Positions 53,135 to 61,190 of a stretch of DNA of 64,000 nucleotides are shown here, in pieces (position 1 is the stretch's first letter; each line of letters starts with the position of its first letter). The position numbers and the translations under genes were made by a program. The DNA comes from Parapedobacter koreensis (GTDB lineage Bacteria; Bacteroidota; Bacteroidia; Sphingobacteriales; Sphingobacteriaceae). The notes beneath the pieces were generated by a model that was given only the letters and a program-made list of their open reading frames with translations, had not been told where the DNA came from and searched no databases. The stretch lies in contig NZ_FNZR01000009.1 in NCBI RefSeq assembly GCF_900109365.1, forward strand, positions 62,001 to 126,000, written 5' to 3'.

Positions 53135-55399
53135 ATGCTATACAACAGGAATCAAATCATTAAGCTCACCATGAATCATACATTCGGCAAGACCGCTGCA
53201 CGCTTTTTTTTCATCATCAGTATCTTCTTGGTCTTCTCCGGCTATTCGCGGCATGCCGCCGCCCATACCGCTCGCCATGAACCCACATCTGCTGACTTGA
53301 TTGTGTATGGAGGCACGCCAGCAGGCGTCATTGCGGCAGTCGCTGCAGCACGGATGGGCCACTCGGTGATCATCGTTGAGCCACAAGTCCGGATCGGTGG
53401 AATGACCTCAGGTGGGCTTATCCGTACGGACGTGGGCGATGAAGAAACCATTGGCGGGCTATCCAAGGAGTTTTTCAACCGCAATTTGGCCTACTACGTC
53501 AAGCAATACGGCGAAGGATCCAAGCAGGTTGAAAAATCCTACCAAGGTTATTTTACCGAACCCCACGTAGCCGAACAAATCTTTAATGAGATGGTGAAGG
53601 AACAAGCCAACATCACCGTGCTGACCCGTCACCGATTGGTGGACGTGGCTATACAACAGCAGAAAATAGCTTCCATCGCCATTGAACGCGTCGCATCGGG
53701 TGAACAGCAAACCCTCTCGGGGAAGATGTTTATCGATGCAAGCTATGAAGGCGATCTGATGGCCGCAGCAGGCGTACCCTATCGCGTGGGGCGGGAGAGC
53801 CAATGGGAATATAACGAATCCTTTGCCGGAGTCAACTACGGCCCCAAGGAAATCCGTGGAATGGGTGACCATAAACTACAGGCATACAACATCCGGGGTA
53901 CCCTCACGCGGCGCGAAGACATCCGTGTGTTGTTTCCAAAGCCGGATCACTACACGCCTGAACGTTTCGAGGCGATGAAACAGAAAATACTCCAGGAAGG
54001 CTATACGAAGCTGGAAGAATTGATGCCCCATCTCATCGGTGCGGAAATGCCCAATGGCAAACACGATAACAATGATGGCGATTTGCCGGGCGTAAACTTT
54101 GCCTATCCCGAGGCAAACTGGGAAGAACGGCAACAGATCTACGCCATGCACCGCGACCATTGGCTGAGCCTCTTTTACATGCTCCAAAATGACCCTGAAC
54201 TTCCCGAGGCATTCCGTGCAGATGCGCGAAAATGGGGTTTGCCTTCGGATGAATACCCCGAAAACAACCACATCACGCCACAACTTTACGTGCGTGAGGC
54301 CCGGCGGATGGTGGGCAAATATGTGTTGACCCAAAATGATATCCGCACCCACCGCTACAAGGAAACAACCATCTGTGTCGGCAGCTACAACATGGACTGC
54401 CATGTGGTAGATTACCTCATGACAGCAAAAGGAATCGTGCCCGAAGGCGGTTTCATCGAACCCTGCGATGCCTATGAAATCCCTTATGAAATCATTGTAC
54501 CCCACAGCAACGAAAACCTTCTGGTCATTGGTGGTTTTTCGGCCACCCACGTGGCTTATGGATCGGCCCGCATGGAGCCCGTATTCATGATGCTGGGCCA
54601 TGCTGGAGGGTTGGCAGCACACCTTGCCCTGCAATCCGGTAGCGCGGTGCAGGATGTAGCCGTCAAGCAGCTACAATCCCTGCTGACCCAGCAAGGTGCC
54701 ATATTGAAAGCCCCTTACCTGCCGGATGTGGCCATCCATTTCACGCCGGCCGAACCCAAAGTGGGCGAAGAAGTAACGTTTACCGTGGAGGAAAAGGATG
54801 TCCGCGCTCCACTCAAAAAAATCTGGTGGAGCCTGGACGGAACGGGAGAAATCAACGCCACTGACAAAATGGTTAAACACACGTTCACTTCAGCGAAGGT
54901 CAACGAGATTACCCTACTGGTGGAAGACGAAAACGGATTGCGTTCGCCATTTATCAAGGCAGAAGTCCCTGTCGGCGAATCGGCTATCCGTGACGTGAAT
55001 GTAGAAGCCGAAGACGGCGAAATAACAGGCGAATGGATCCGCTCGCGCTCGCCAAATTATGATTTCCGGCTGCTGTATATCGACGGCGACACGAAAAAAG
55101 GTGGGAAAAAAACGCGGTTTGTCCCCGATTTGCCTAAAACCGGCCGGTACATGGTTTCGGTTGCCTATTCACCGGGTGAAAACCGGGCGACGAATGTACC
55201 CGTCACCATCCAGCATAGCGACGGCACCAGCAACGTTACGCTGGACCAATCTACGGCCAGTACCCTTTTTGTGTACAAGCCCTTGGGGGAATTCCGCTTC
55301 GAGGAAGGCGAATCGGGCTGGGTGGAAATCAGCAATGCAGGAACCACCGGACAGGTCGTTGTAGATGCAGTAAAATGGATCTGGCTCGGTGATGAATAG
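53135..55399 (+). CDS. FAD-dependent oxidoreductase with C-terminal Golvesin/xanthan-lyase-like domain
   Basis: This is a 754-residue exported flavoprotein. After a signal peptide (start ATG 53135, or 53171), the FAD-binding fold begins with 'DLIVYGGTPAGVIAAVAAAR', a variant dinucleotide motif, then 'GGMTSGGLIRTD' and 'KMFIDASYEGDLMAAAGVPYRVGRE', the signature of the FAD_oxidored family (Pfam PF12831). A conserved 'YVREARRMVGKYVLTQND' and 'GSARMEPVFMMLGHAG' follow. From about residue 530 come beta-sandwich segments, ending in a Golvesin/Xly CBD-like domain ('RFVPDLPKTGRYMVSVAYSPGENRATNVPVTI'). It resembles proteins annotated as xanthan lyases, but the catalytic part is an oxidoreductase. Substrate is probably a carbohydrate. 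Confidence 0.88.
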   Translation: MLYNRNQIIKLTMNHTFGKTAARFFFIISIFLVFSGYSRHAAAHTARHEPTSADLIVYGGTPAGVIAAVAAARMGHSVIIVEPQVRIGGMTSGGLIRTDVGDEETIGGLSKEFFNRNLAYYVKQYGEGSKQVEKSYQGYFTEPHVAEQIFNEMVKEQANITVLTRHRLVDVAIQQQKIASIAIERVASGEQQTLSGKMFIDASYEGDLMAAAGVPYRVGRESQWEYNESFAGVNYGPKEIRGMGDHKLQAYNIRGTLTRREDIRVLFPKPDHYTPERFEAMKQKILQEGYTKLEELMPHLIGAEMPNGKHDNNDGDLPGVNFAYPEANWEERQQIYAMHRDHWLSLFYMLQNDPELPEAFRADARKWGLPSDEYPENNHITPQLYVREARRMVGKYVLTQNDIRTHRYKETTICVGSYNMDCHVVDYLMTAKGIVPEGGFIEPCDAYEIPYEIIVPHSNENLLVIGGFSATHVAYGSARMEPVFMMLGHAGGLAAHLALQSGSAVQDVAVKQLQSLLTQQGAILKAPYLPDVAIHFTPAEPKVGEEVTFTVEEKDVRAPLKKIWWSLDGTGEINATDKMVKHTFTSAKVNEITLLVEDENGLRSPFIKAEVPVGESAIRDVNVEAEDGEITGEWIRSRSPNYDFRLLYIDGDTKKGGKKTRFVPDLPKTGRYMVSVAYSPGENRATNVPVTIQHSDGTSNVTLDQSTASTLFVYKPLGEFRFEEGESGWVEISNAGTTGQVVVDAVKWIWLGDE

Positions 55400-56138
55400 G
55401 AAAACATTTATTTGGGATTTGGGTGCCCTGACCGCCGGTTTCTCCGGACTGAGCTGGGCAGGGCACCCCTCCTATCTCAATCAAAGCAGTGAAGACGAGC
55501 CGTTGGTCGTGAATGCCGGGGTAAACGGCAACAATACACGGAACCTGCTGGCGCGGGTAGCACAAGACTGCCTGTCTCACCGGCCGGATCTGGTCATTCT
55601 CATGGTCGGCACAAACGACATGAACCACGGCAAGTACGTACCACTCAACGAATATGAAGCCAACCTCACCAAGCTTGCCGATCAACTAACAGCCAGTGGG
55701 AGTCGGCTGCTATTGCTGAGTATGCTGCCATTTTATGAACCTTATCTGCTGACCCGGCATCCGGAGGAGTTCTTCCAGCCCGAGGGTCCATCGGGACGAC
55801 GGGCCGCATACAATGCCGTGATTGAAAAGGTGGCGCATGAAAGCGGCACTGCCTTTTTTGATATCGGGAAGATCTTCGAAAGAATCGGAAAAATCGGGCT
55901 GGATAACGATTCGCTGCTCCGCAACGAAGCTAACAGCGGTCGGACCGACGGTGTCCATCCCACACCGAACGGCTATCGCTTCCTCGCCTTAGCCGTCGGT
56001 CAATTTATCCAATATCACCAGCTCCCGATGAGGCGAATCGTCTGTTTCGGTGATAGCATCACCCGTGGCGACGGGTCGGTGGATAAAGAAAGTTATCCGG
56101 CTTATTTACGTAAATTGTTTATATTAACAACGTTATGA
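55392..56138 (+). CDS. SGNH/GDSL hydrolase with apparently circularly permuted active-site blocks
   Basis: This 248-residue hydrolase has all SGNH blocks in an unusual order: 'NAGVNGNNTR' (block II region, about residues 41-50), GTND (73-76, block III), DGVHPT (186-191, block V, Asp and His) and only then IVCFGDSITRG (block I, Ser222). In the normal family GDS is at the N-terminus. The segment following block I, YPAYLRKL (235-242), resembles HPSYLNQ (25-31) near the N-terminus, as if the N-terminal part had been moved to the end. The N-terminus (NRKTFIWDLGALTAGFSGLS) looks like a Tat-type signal. ATG at 55392 is preferred to GTG at 55389. It overlaps both FAD-oxidoreductase genes, so is translationally coupled. 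Confidence 0.85.
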   Translation: MNRKTFIWDLGALTAGFSGLSWAGHPSYLNQSSEDEPLVVNAGVNGNNTRNLLARVAQDCLSHRPDLVILMVGTNDMNHGKYVPLNEYEANLTKLADQLTASGSRLLLLSMLPFYEPYLLTRHPEEFFQPEGPSGRRAAYNAVIEKVAHESGTAFFDIGKIFERIGKIGLDNDSLLRNEANSGRTDGVHPTPNGYRFLALAVGQFIQYHQLPMRRIVCFGDSITRGDGSVDKESYPAYLRKLFILTTL

Positions 56139-57796
56139 AAAAACTAAAAACGGTACTGTTTGCGCTAATTGCGCTATTAACCATTACGAGTTGTTCGTCT
56201 CCAGCCACGGATCACGCTGAAGCCGACATCATTATCTATGGTGGCACAGCCTCCGCGATCACCGCGGCGGTACAAGCTAAGCAACTGGGTAAATCGGTCA
56301 TTGTGGTGTCGCCCGACAACCATTTGGGCGGCCTGTCTTCGGGTGGGCTGGGCTTTACCGACACAGGGGACAAGTCTACCATCGGTGGCCTCGCCCGTGA
56401 CTTCTACCACCGGGTCTACCTCCATTATGAAGACAGTGCGGCATGGCGCTGGCAGCAACATTCGGAGTATGGCAACAAGGGGCAGGGCACACCGGCTATT
56501 GATGGCAATGCCCGCACAATGTGGATATTCGAGCCCCACGTAGCCGAAAGCGTATTTGAAAGCTATGTGGACGAAAATGGCCTAGACGTGCGCCGCGACG
56601 AGTGGCTGGACCGTGATTCAGGTGTGGCAGTGGAAAACGGCCAAATCGTTTCCATCACGACGTTGAGCGGAACGACCTACCGGGGCAAGATGTTCATCGA
56701 TGCCACCTATGAAGGCGACTTGATGGCCGCGGCCGGAGTCAGCTACCACGTAGGACGGGAGGCAAACAGCGTATACGACGAACAGTGGAACGGTATCCAG
56801 ACCGGTGTACTGCATCACAAACACTGGTTTGCATCGGATATCAGCCCCTATCAGGTCCCCGGCGACAGCACCAGCGGTTTGCTGTACGGCGTATCGACGG
56901 ATCCGCCGGGTGAATACGGACAGGGCGATCATCGTTTGCAAGCCTACTGTTTCCGTATGTGCCTGAGCAATCACCCGGACAACCGCGTCGCTTTTCCGAA
57001 ACCGGATGGTTATAATCCAGCGCACTATGAATTGTTGGCACGCGTATTTGCCTCGGGCTGGCGGGAGACGTTCGAGAAGTTCGACCCCATTCCCAATCGC
57101 AAAACGGACACCAATAACCACGGCCCATTCAGCACGGACTTCATTGGCATGAACTACGACTATCCCGAGGCCAGCTATGAACGGCGCCGGGAAATCATTA
57201 AAGAACATGAGGATTACCAAAAGGGCTTGATGTATTTCTTGGCCAACGATCCAAAAGTGCCCGAAGAAGTCAGGGAGGAAATGGCACAATGGGGGCTGGC
57301 CAAAGACGAATTTACCGACAATGGCAACTGGCCACACCAACTGTACATCCGGGAAGCCCGGCGCATGGTAGGTCAATACGTGATGACCGAGCACGACACC
57401 TTCAGCGAGCGGGAAATCACCGACCCTATAGGCATGGGATCGTACACGCTCGATTCGCATAACGCACAGCGCTACATAAAGCCGGACGGATTTGTACAAA
57501 ATGAAGGCGACATTGGCGTCAGCACAAAGAAAGGGCCTTACCGCATTTCCTATGGCTCAATCATCCCCAAGAAAGGGGAATGTGCAAACCTATTGGTACC
57601 CGTATGCCTATCCAGCTCACATATCGCCTTCGGCAGCATCCGCATGGAGCCGGTGTTTATGATCCTCGGCCAGAGCGCCGCTCTTGCGGCCTCACTGGCC
57701 ATCGATGGCGATATGGCCGTGCAGGACGTGGACTACGCCGATTTGGAAAAAGCATTGCTGGAACAGCAGCAAGTACTGTCAAAACCCAACAAGTAA
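56135..57796 (+). CDS. FAD-dependent oxidoreductase, lipoprotein
   Basis: This 553-residue protein is a paralogue of the one at 53135. It has a lipobox TITSC (Cys20), then 'DIIIYGGTASAITAAVQAKQLG', 'GGLSSGGLGFTDTG', 'MFIDATYEGDLMAAAGVSYHVGREA', 'YIREARRMVGQYVMTEHD' and 'SIRMEPVFMILGQSAALAA'. It lacks the C-terminal beta domains of its partner. The tandem arrangement around the SGNH hydrolase, with 4-nt overlap (ATGA), suggests a coordinated exported pathway, perhaps oxidising then deacylating a sugar. Substrate unknown. Confidence 0.88.
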   Translation: MKKLKTVLFALIALLTITSCSSPATDHAEADIIIYGGTASAITAAVQAKQLGKSVIVVSPDNHLGGLSSGGLGFTDTGDKSTIGGLARDFYHRVYLHYEDSAAWRWQQHSEYGNKGQGTPAIDGNARTMWIFEPHVAESVFESYVDENGLDVRRDEWLDRDSGVAVENGQIVSITTLSGTTYRGKMFIDATYEGDLMAAAGVSYHVGREANSVYDEQWNGIQTGVLHHKHWFASDISPYQVPGDSTSGLLYGVSTDPPGEYGQGDHRLQAYCFRMCLSNHPDNRVAFPKPDGYNPAHYELLARVFASGWRETFEKFDPIPNRKTDTNNHGPFSTDFIGMNYDYPEASYERRREIIKEHEDYQKGLMYFLANDPKVPEEVREEMAQWGLAKDEFTDNGNWPHQLYIREARRMVGQYVMTEHDTFSEREITDPIGMGSYTLDSHNAQRYIKPDGFVQNEGDIGVSTKKGPYRISYGSIIPKKGECANLLVPVCLSSSHIAFGSIRMEPVFMILGQSAALAASLAIDGDMAVQDVDYADLEKALLEQQQVLSKPNK

Positions 57797-57799
57797 CCC

Positions 57800-59023
57800 A
57801 TGAATGTAAAAACCAAACTCATTGCCGCCGTCACCGTGGCGGCCCTCGGTTACTTCGTAGACATCTATGACCTGCTCCTGTTCAGCATCGTGCGCGTGGC
57901 ATCCCTCCAGGACCTCGGTCTCAGCGGTCAGCAGCTCACCAACACCGGCATCCTCCTGCTGGACATCCAGATGGCAGGCATGCTCATCGGCGGCATCGCC
58001 TGGGGTATCCTCGGCGATAAGAAAGGACGCCTCTCCGTCCTGTTCGGATCCATCCTCATGTATTCCATCGCCAATGTTGCCAACGGGTTTGTCACCTCCG
58101 TCACCCAATACGCCATCTGGCGCTTCATCGCAGGCCTCGGCCTGGCCGGTGAGCTCGGTGCCGGTATCACCCTCGTGGCCGAACTCATGCCCCGCGAAAA
58201 ACGCGGCTTTGCTACCACGCTCGTCGCCTCCGTGGGCATATCCGGTGCCGTGGTCGCCTACCTCGTGTCCGACTTCTTCCACTGGCGCACCTCCTTCTTC
58301 ATCGGCGGTGGGCTCGGCCTGGCCCTGCTCCTGCTCCGCATCGGCGTGGCCGAGTCCGGCATGTTTGACCATGCCAAAAAAACCGTGGGAAACCGCGGCG
58401 ACTTCTTCGGCCTGTTCCGCTCCCGCAAAAACCTGCTCAAGTACCTCCGCTGCATCCTCATCGGCATGCCCCTGTGGTACGTGGTGGGCATACTCGTCAC
58501 CCTGTCACCCGAGTTTGGCAGGCTGCTCGGCGTAAGGGGCGACATCAGCGGCGGGCAGGCCATCGCCTGGTGCTACGGCGGCATGACACTCGGCGACATT
58601 GCCAGCGGCCTGCTCAGCCAGGCGCTCCGCAGCCGCCTGAAAGTGGTCTATACCTTCTTGGGCATCGCCGTCGCCAGCATTGGCATTTACTTCTTCCTTA
58701 CCCCGCAAAGCCTGGGCGCCTTTTACCTGCTCTGCGGCCTGCTGGGCTTCTCCGTGGGCTACTGGGTCATTTTCATGACCATAGCCACCGAGCAGTTCGG
58801 CACCAATATCCGCGCCACGGTCACCACCACCGCGCCCAACTTCGCCCGCGGCGCGCTTGTGCCATCCACCATCCTCTTCCACCTGGTGACCCAGTGGACG
58901 GGCTCCATGGTTACCGGCGGGCTCACCGTCGGTGTCCTATTGCTCGCACTGGCCTTCTGGGCGACTCTGGGCATGAAAGAAACCTTCCATAAGGACTTGG
59001 ATTATGTGGAGGAGCTAAACTAA
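57800..59023 (+). CDS. Major facilitator superfamily transporter
   Basis: This 407-residue inner-membrane transporter has about 12 helices and the MFS signature 'GGIAWGILGDKKGRLSVLFGS' between helices 2 and 3, with 'RFIAGLGLAGELGAGITLVAELMPREKRG' after helix 4, a pattern of the sugar/organic-acid transporter group. It lies three bases after the second FAD oxidoreductase and probably imports the product of the exported enzymes. The gene is much richer in G+C than its neighbours (third positions nearly all C or G), a sign of a different origin or strong codon selection. Confidence 0.9.
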   Translation: MNVKTKLIAAVTVAALGYFVDIYDLLLFSIVRVASLQDLGLSGQQLTNTGILLLDIQMAGMLIGGIAWGILGDKKGRLSVLFGSILMYSIANVANGFVTSVTQYAIWRFIAGLGLAGELGAGITLVAELMPREKRGFATTLVASVGISGAVVAYLVSDFFHWRTSFFIGGGLGLALLLLRIGVAESGMFDHAKKTVGNRGDFFGLFRSRKNLLKYLRCILIGMPLWYVVGILVTLSPEFGRLLGVRGDISGGQAIAWCYGGMTLGDIASGLLSQALRSRLKVVYTFLGIAVASIGIYFFLTPQSLGAFYLLCGLLGFSVGYWVIFMTIATEQFGTNIRATVTTTAPNFARGALVPSTILFHLVTQWTGSMVTGGLTVGVLLLALAFWATLGMKETFHKDLDYVEELN

Positions 59024-59028
59024 GCAGT

Positions 59029-59094
59029 GGGTGTGGCTAATTGCATTTTCCAAAAATTACGTATCTTTGGAAAAAAACCAATTATGCCACACCC
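59029..59094 (+). other. Long interrupted inverted repeat over the second ECF sigma promoter and start
   Basis: GGGTGTGGC (59029-59037) pairs with GCCACACCC (59086-59094), TAATTG (59038-59043) with CAATTA (59079-59084), and TTTTCCAAA (59046-59054) with TTTGGAAAA (59066-59074): 24 paired bases with small internal bulges and an 11-nt loop. It includes the promoter elements and puts the start codon (59084-59086) in the stem. Read-through RNA from the MFS gene would fold it, while RNA from the gene's own promoter would lack the left arm. Confidence 0.75.
59041..59069 (+). promoter_or_regulatory. Promoter of the second ECF sigma gene
   Basis: TTG (59041-59043), an 18-nt spacer, then TATCTTTG (59062-59069) fits the Bacteroidota promoter. 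It lies within the reading frame that extends upstream of the ATG at 59084, supporting that ATG as the true start. Confidence 0.6.
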
Positions 59095-59689
59095 ATCACC
59101 AACGATCGATGCCGATGTAGTGCGTAGGCTACGTGACGGGGATAACATGGCTTTTGACGAAGTTTACAAAACCTTTGCTCCTGTACTCTACCAGCGTCTA
59201 CTGCGCTTGCTGAAAGACACCGACACGGTGGAAGAAATCTTACAAGATACCTTTCTGAAACTTTGGGAAAAGCGAGAGCAAATTGATCCCCAACAGGGAT
59301 TCAAGACCTACCTATATCGCATTGCAGACCATTTGGCCATTGACCTTTTCCGTAAAATAAGCCGTGATAAGGCATTGCAGCAAGAGCTGTGGGCCAGTAC
59401 GGTAAGTTTTTATCTCCACAGCGAAGAGACGTTGATCGCCAAGGAACAACGTCAACTCATTTCTGCCGCCATCGATCGGCTCCCACCAAAGCGCAAGCAA
59501 ATACTCTTGCTGTGCAAACTGGAAGAAAAGAGCTACCAAGAAGTAGCTGAACTGATGGGAATTTCCGTTTCAACCGTAAGCAATCAATTGGTAAAAGCCA
59601 TCAAGGAAATCAAAAGTTACGTGCTCCAATCGACCCGTGATGAGCAAGCGGTTATCTTGTATCTTTTGTTGGCCTTTCATATCGCCTGA
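59084..59689 (+). CDS. ECF RNA polymerase sigma factor, second locus
   Basis: This 201-residue ECF sigma factor has region 2 'RLRDGDNMAFDEVYKTFAPVLYQRLLRLLKDTDTVEEILQDTFLKLWEKRE' and region 4 'IDRLPPKRKQILLLCKLEEKSYQEVAELMGISVSTVSNQLVKAIKEI'. The start is the ATG at 59084, downstream of a promoter; the in-frame GTG at 59027 would translate the promoter. Paralogous but distinct from the one at 45840. It begins a second sigma - fecR - susC unit that runs off the window. Confidence 0.93.
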   Translation: MPHPSPTIDADVVRRLRDGDNMAFDEVYKTFAPVLYQRLLRLLKDTDTVEEILQDTFLKLWEKREQIDPQQGFKTYLYRIADHLAIDLFRKISRDKALQQELWASTVSFYLHSEETLIAKEQRQLISAAIDRLPPKRKQILLLCKLEEKSYQEVAELMGISVSTVSNQLVKAIKEIKSYVLQSTRDEQAVILYLLLAFHIA

Positions 59690-59777
59690 CCATAGCTCAC
59701 TATTTTTTTATTTTCCAATAGTGTGTTTGGTCTGCTCGAACGTATATACATACAAACGAATTATAACCGCATTATCA

Positions 59778-61019
59778 TTGGAGAATCGCAAGGCAATACT
59801 CGATTTATTGACGGCCTATTTAAATAAGCAAGTCAGCCGCGAAGAATTTGACCAATTATTCACGCAGCTCGCTGCACTGGAAGACGAGGCCTTCAAGGAG
59901 ATTATCCTTGATGCGTTGGACAGCGAATCTACTTTGAGCGATACCGATTTCATCCAAGCGCGCGTTGATCAATTATATCCACAGCTTCATGCGAAAATCA
60001 AGAAACTTCCCGAGGCAATCGCCGATCCAATAGATACACAAAAATCGACCCGTCAAATCTGGTGGAGTATGTCTGCCGCAGCCGCCATCCTCATTTTCCT
60101 GCTTGCGGGTATTTACTTTTTCACAGACAGATCGCGTCAATACAAACCCATAGCCATCACACCGGAACAAATTCTTCCGGGAGGTAATCGTGCGACGCTG
60201 ACACTTGCCAATGGGCAAACCATTGATCTGAACATAGAGCAAAGTGGAATTGTCATTGGAGATGGGATTACTTATGCAGACGGAACTGATATTTTAGACG
60301 ACAGATGGGCAGACGGAAAGGAAAGTCCAATGTCTAATGTCTCGCGTCTATTGTCTCTAAGTACGCCGAAAGGCGGCCAATACCAGATAACCTTATCCGA
60401 TGGGACGAGGGTATGGCTCAATGCGGCCAGTTCGATCACCTATCCTGTCGCGTTTGAAGGCGGTAAGCGCGAAGTCTCTCTTCAAGGAGAGGCTTATTTT
60501 GAAGTGGCAAAAGACAAATCCAGGCCATTTATCGTAAATACCACCAAACAACGCGTGGAAGTACTTGGCACTTCATTCAATATCAACGCCTATGAAAATG
60601 AAACGGCCACGAAGACAACGCTGTTAACCGGATCGGTACGTATACAAGCATCCGAAGGGGCCCAAGCAAATGGAAACAGCCAGATGCTTGACCCAAATCA
60701 ACAAAGCGTCGTGAACCATCAGGATAATAAAATTACGGTCAACCACATCGACCCAAGTGCCGCTGTGGCGTGGAAAGACGGATTATTCAACTTCCACGGA
60801 TTAAGCATCGATGAATCGATGAAACAGATTGAGCGTTGGTATGATATTCATGTCGTGTATAAAGGCAAAAAACCTGAAGGCTATTTGGGCGGAAAAATGA
60901 GCCGCGGAGTGAAATTAGCTACTTTTCTCAGCTTTTTAGAGAAAGATTTCCACATTAAATCGGAATTGCAACCAGACCGTACACTTATCTTATTCGTTTC
61001 GAAAGAATCTAATAACTGA
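59778..61019 (+). CDS. FecR family anti-sigma factor, second locus
   Basis: This 413-residue signal transducer is called from a TTG at 59778 (MENRKAILDLLTAYLNKQVSREEF). The ATG at 59637 would overlap the sigma gene and add a Cys/Phe-rich non-homologous stretch. Cytoplasmic part to about residue 90, one membrane helix ('SAAAAILIFLLAGIYFFT'), then the FecR domain ('PGGNRATLTLANGQTIDLNI', 'LSTPKGGQYQITLSDGTRVWLNAAS', 'VSLQGEAYFEVAKD') and a C-terminal 'SIDESMKQIERWYDIHVVYKG' domain. The 59690-59777 gap holds a hairpin (CACTATT/AATAGTG, 59698-59723) with a T-rich loop. Confidence 0.9.
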   Translation: MENRKAILDLLTAYLNKQVSREEFDQLFTQLAALEDEAFKEIILDALDSESTLSDTDFIQARVDQLYPQLHAKIKKLPEAIADPIDTQKSTRQIWWSMSAAAAILIFLLAGIYFFTDRSRQYKPIAITPEQILPGGNRATLTLANGQTIDLNIEQSGIVIGDGITYADGTDILDDRWADGKESPMSNVSRLLSLSTPKGGQYQITLSDGTRVWLNAASSITYPVAFEGGKREVSLQGEAYFEVAKDKSRPFIVNTTKQRVEVLGTSFNINAYENETATKTTLLTGSVRIQASEGAQANGNSQMLDPNQQSVVNHQDNKITVNHIDPSAAVAWKDGLFNFHGLSIDESMKQIERWYDIHVVYKGKKPEGYLGGKMSRGVKLATFLSFLEKDFHIKSELQPDRTLILFVSKESNN

Positions 61020-61083
61020 TTAATAAACTTAAATTGAATAATCATGAGGAGACCACCACCATAACCCCAGCGGGATACCATAG

Positions 61084-61179
61084 AAAAAGCAGGGAAGTGT
61101 TGACGCCACTTTCCCCGCCATATGCCATGGGCTATCCCTGATACGATAATCGGATTATTTCACAAAGTATAACCTTAGC
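61084..61179 (-). ncRNA. Predicted antisense RNA in the fecR-susC gap, locus 2
   Basis: A minus-strand terminator is seen: the arms at 61092-61099 and 61107-61115 (GGGAAAGTG against CACTTCCC on that strand, one bulged base) close a TTGACGC loop (plus-strand reading), extended by a GC pair, and are followed by five T (61084-61088). TAACTTTG on the minus strand (61184-61191) matches TAnnTTTG and ends exactly at the susC ATG. The loop and position match locus 1 (GTG-TTGAnGC-CAC in both). A clear -33 element is absent. Confidence 0.38.
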
Positions 61180-61190
61180 ATCACAAAGTT

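Noticed and set aside
55392-55470. LGALTAG near the N-terminus of the SGNH hydrolase as a degenerate block I
   Set aside because: It resembles GDSLTAG without Asp-Ser, but the whole segment NRKTFIWDLGALTAGFSG reads better as a Tat-type signal peptide common in this phylum.
56618-57499. 293-codon minus-strand frame opposite the second FAD oxidoreductase
   Set aside because: Antisense shadow of a clear FAD_oxidored protein, with no signal, motif or promoter; the same applies to 53876-54634 and 49405-50166.
59637-59777. Longer FecR start at 59637
   Set aside because: It would overlap the sigma gene and add a Cys/Phe-rich stretch unlike FecR; the TTG at 59778 gives the family's usual N-terminus.
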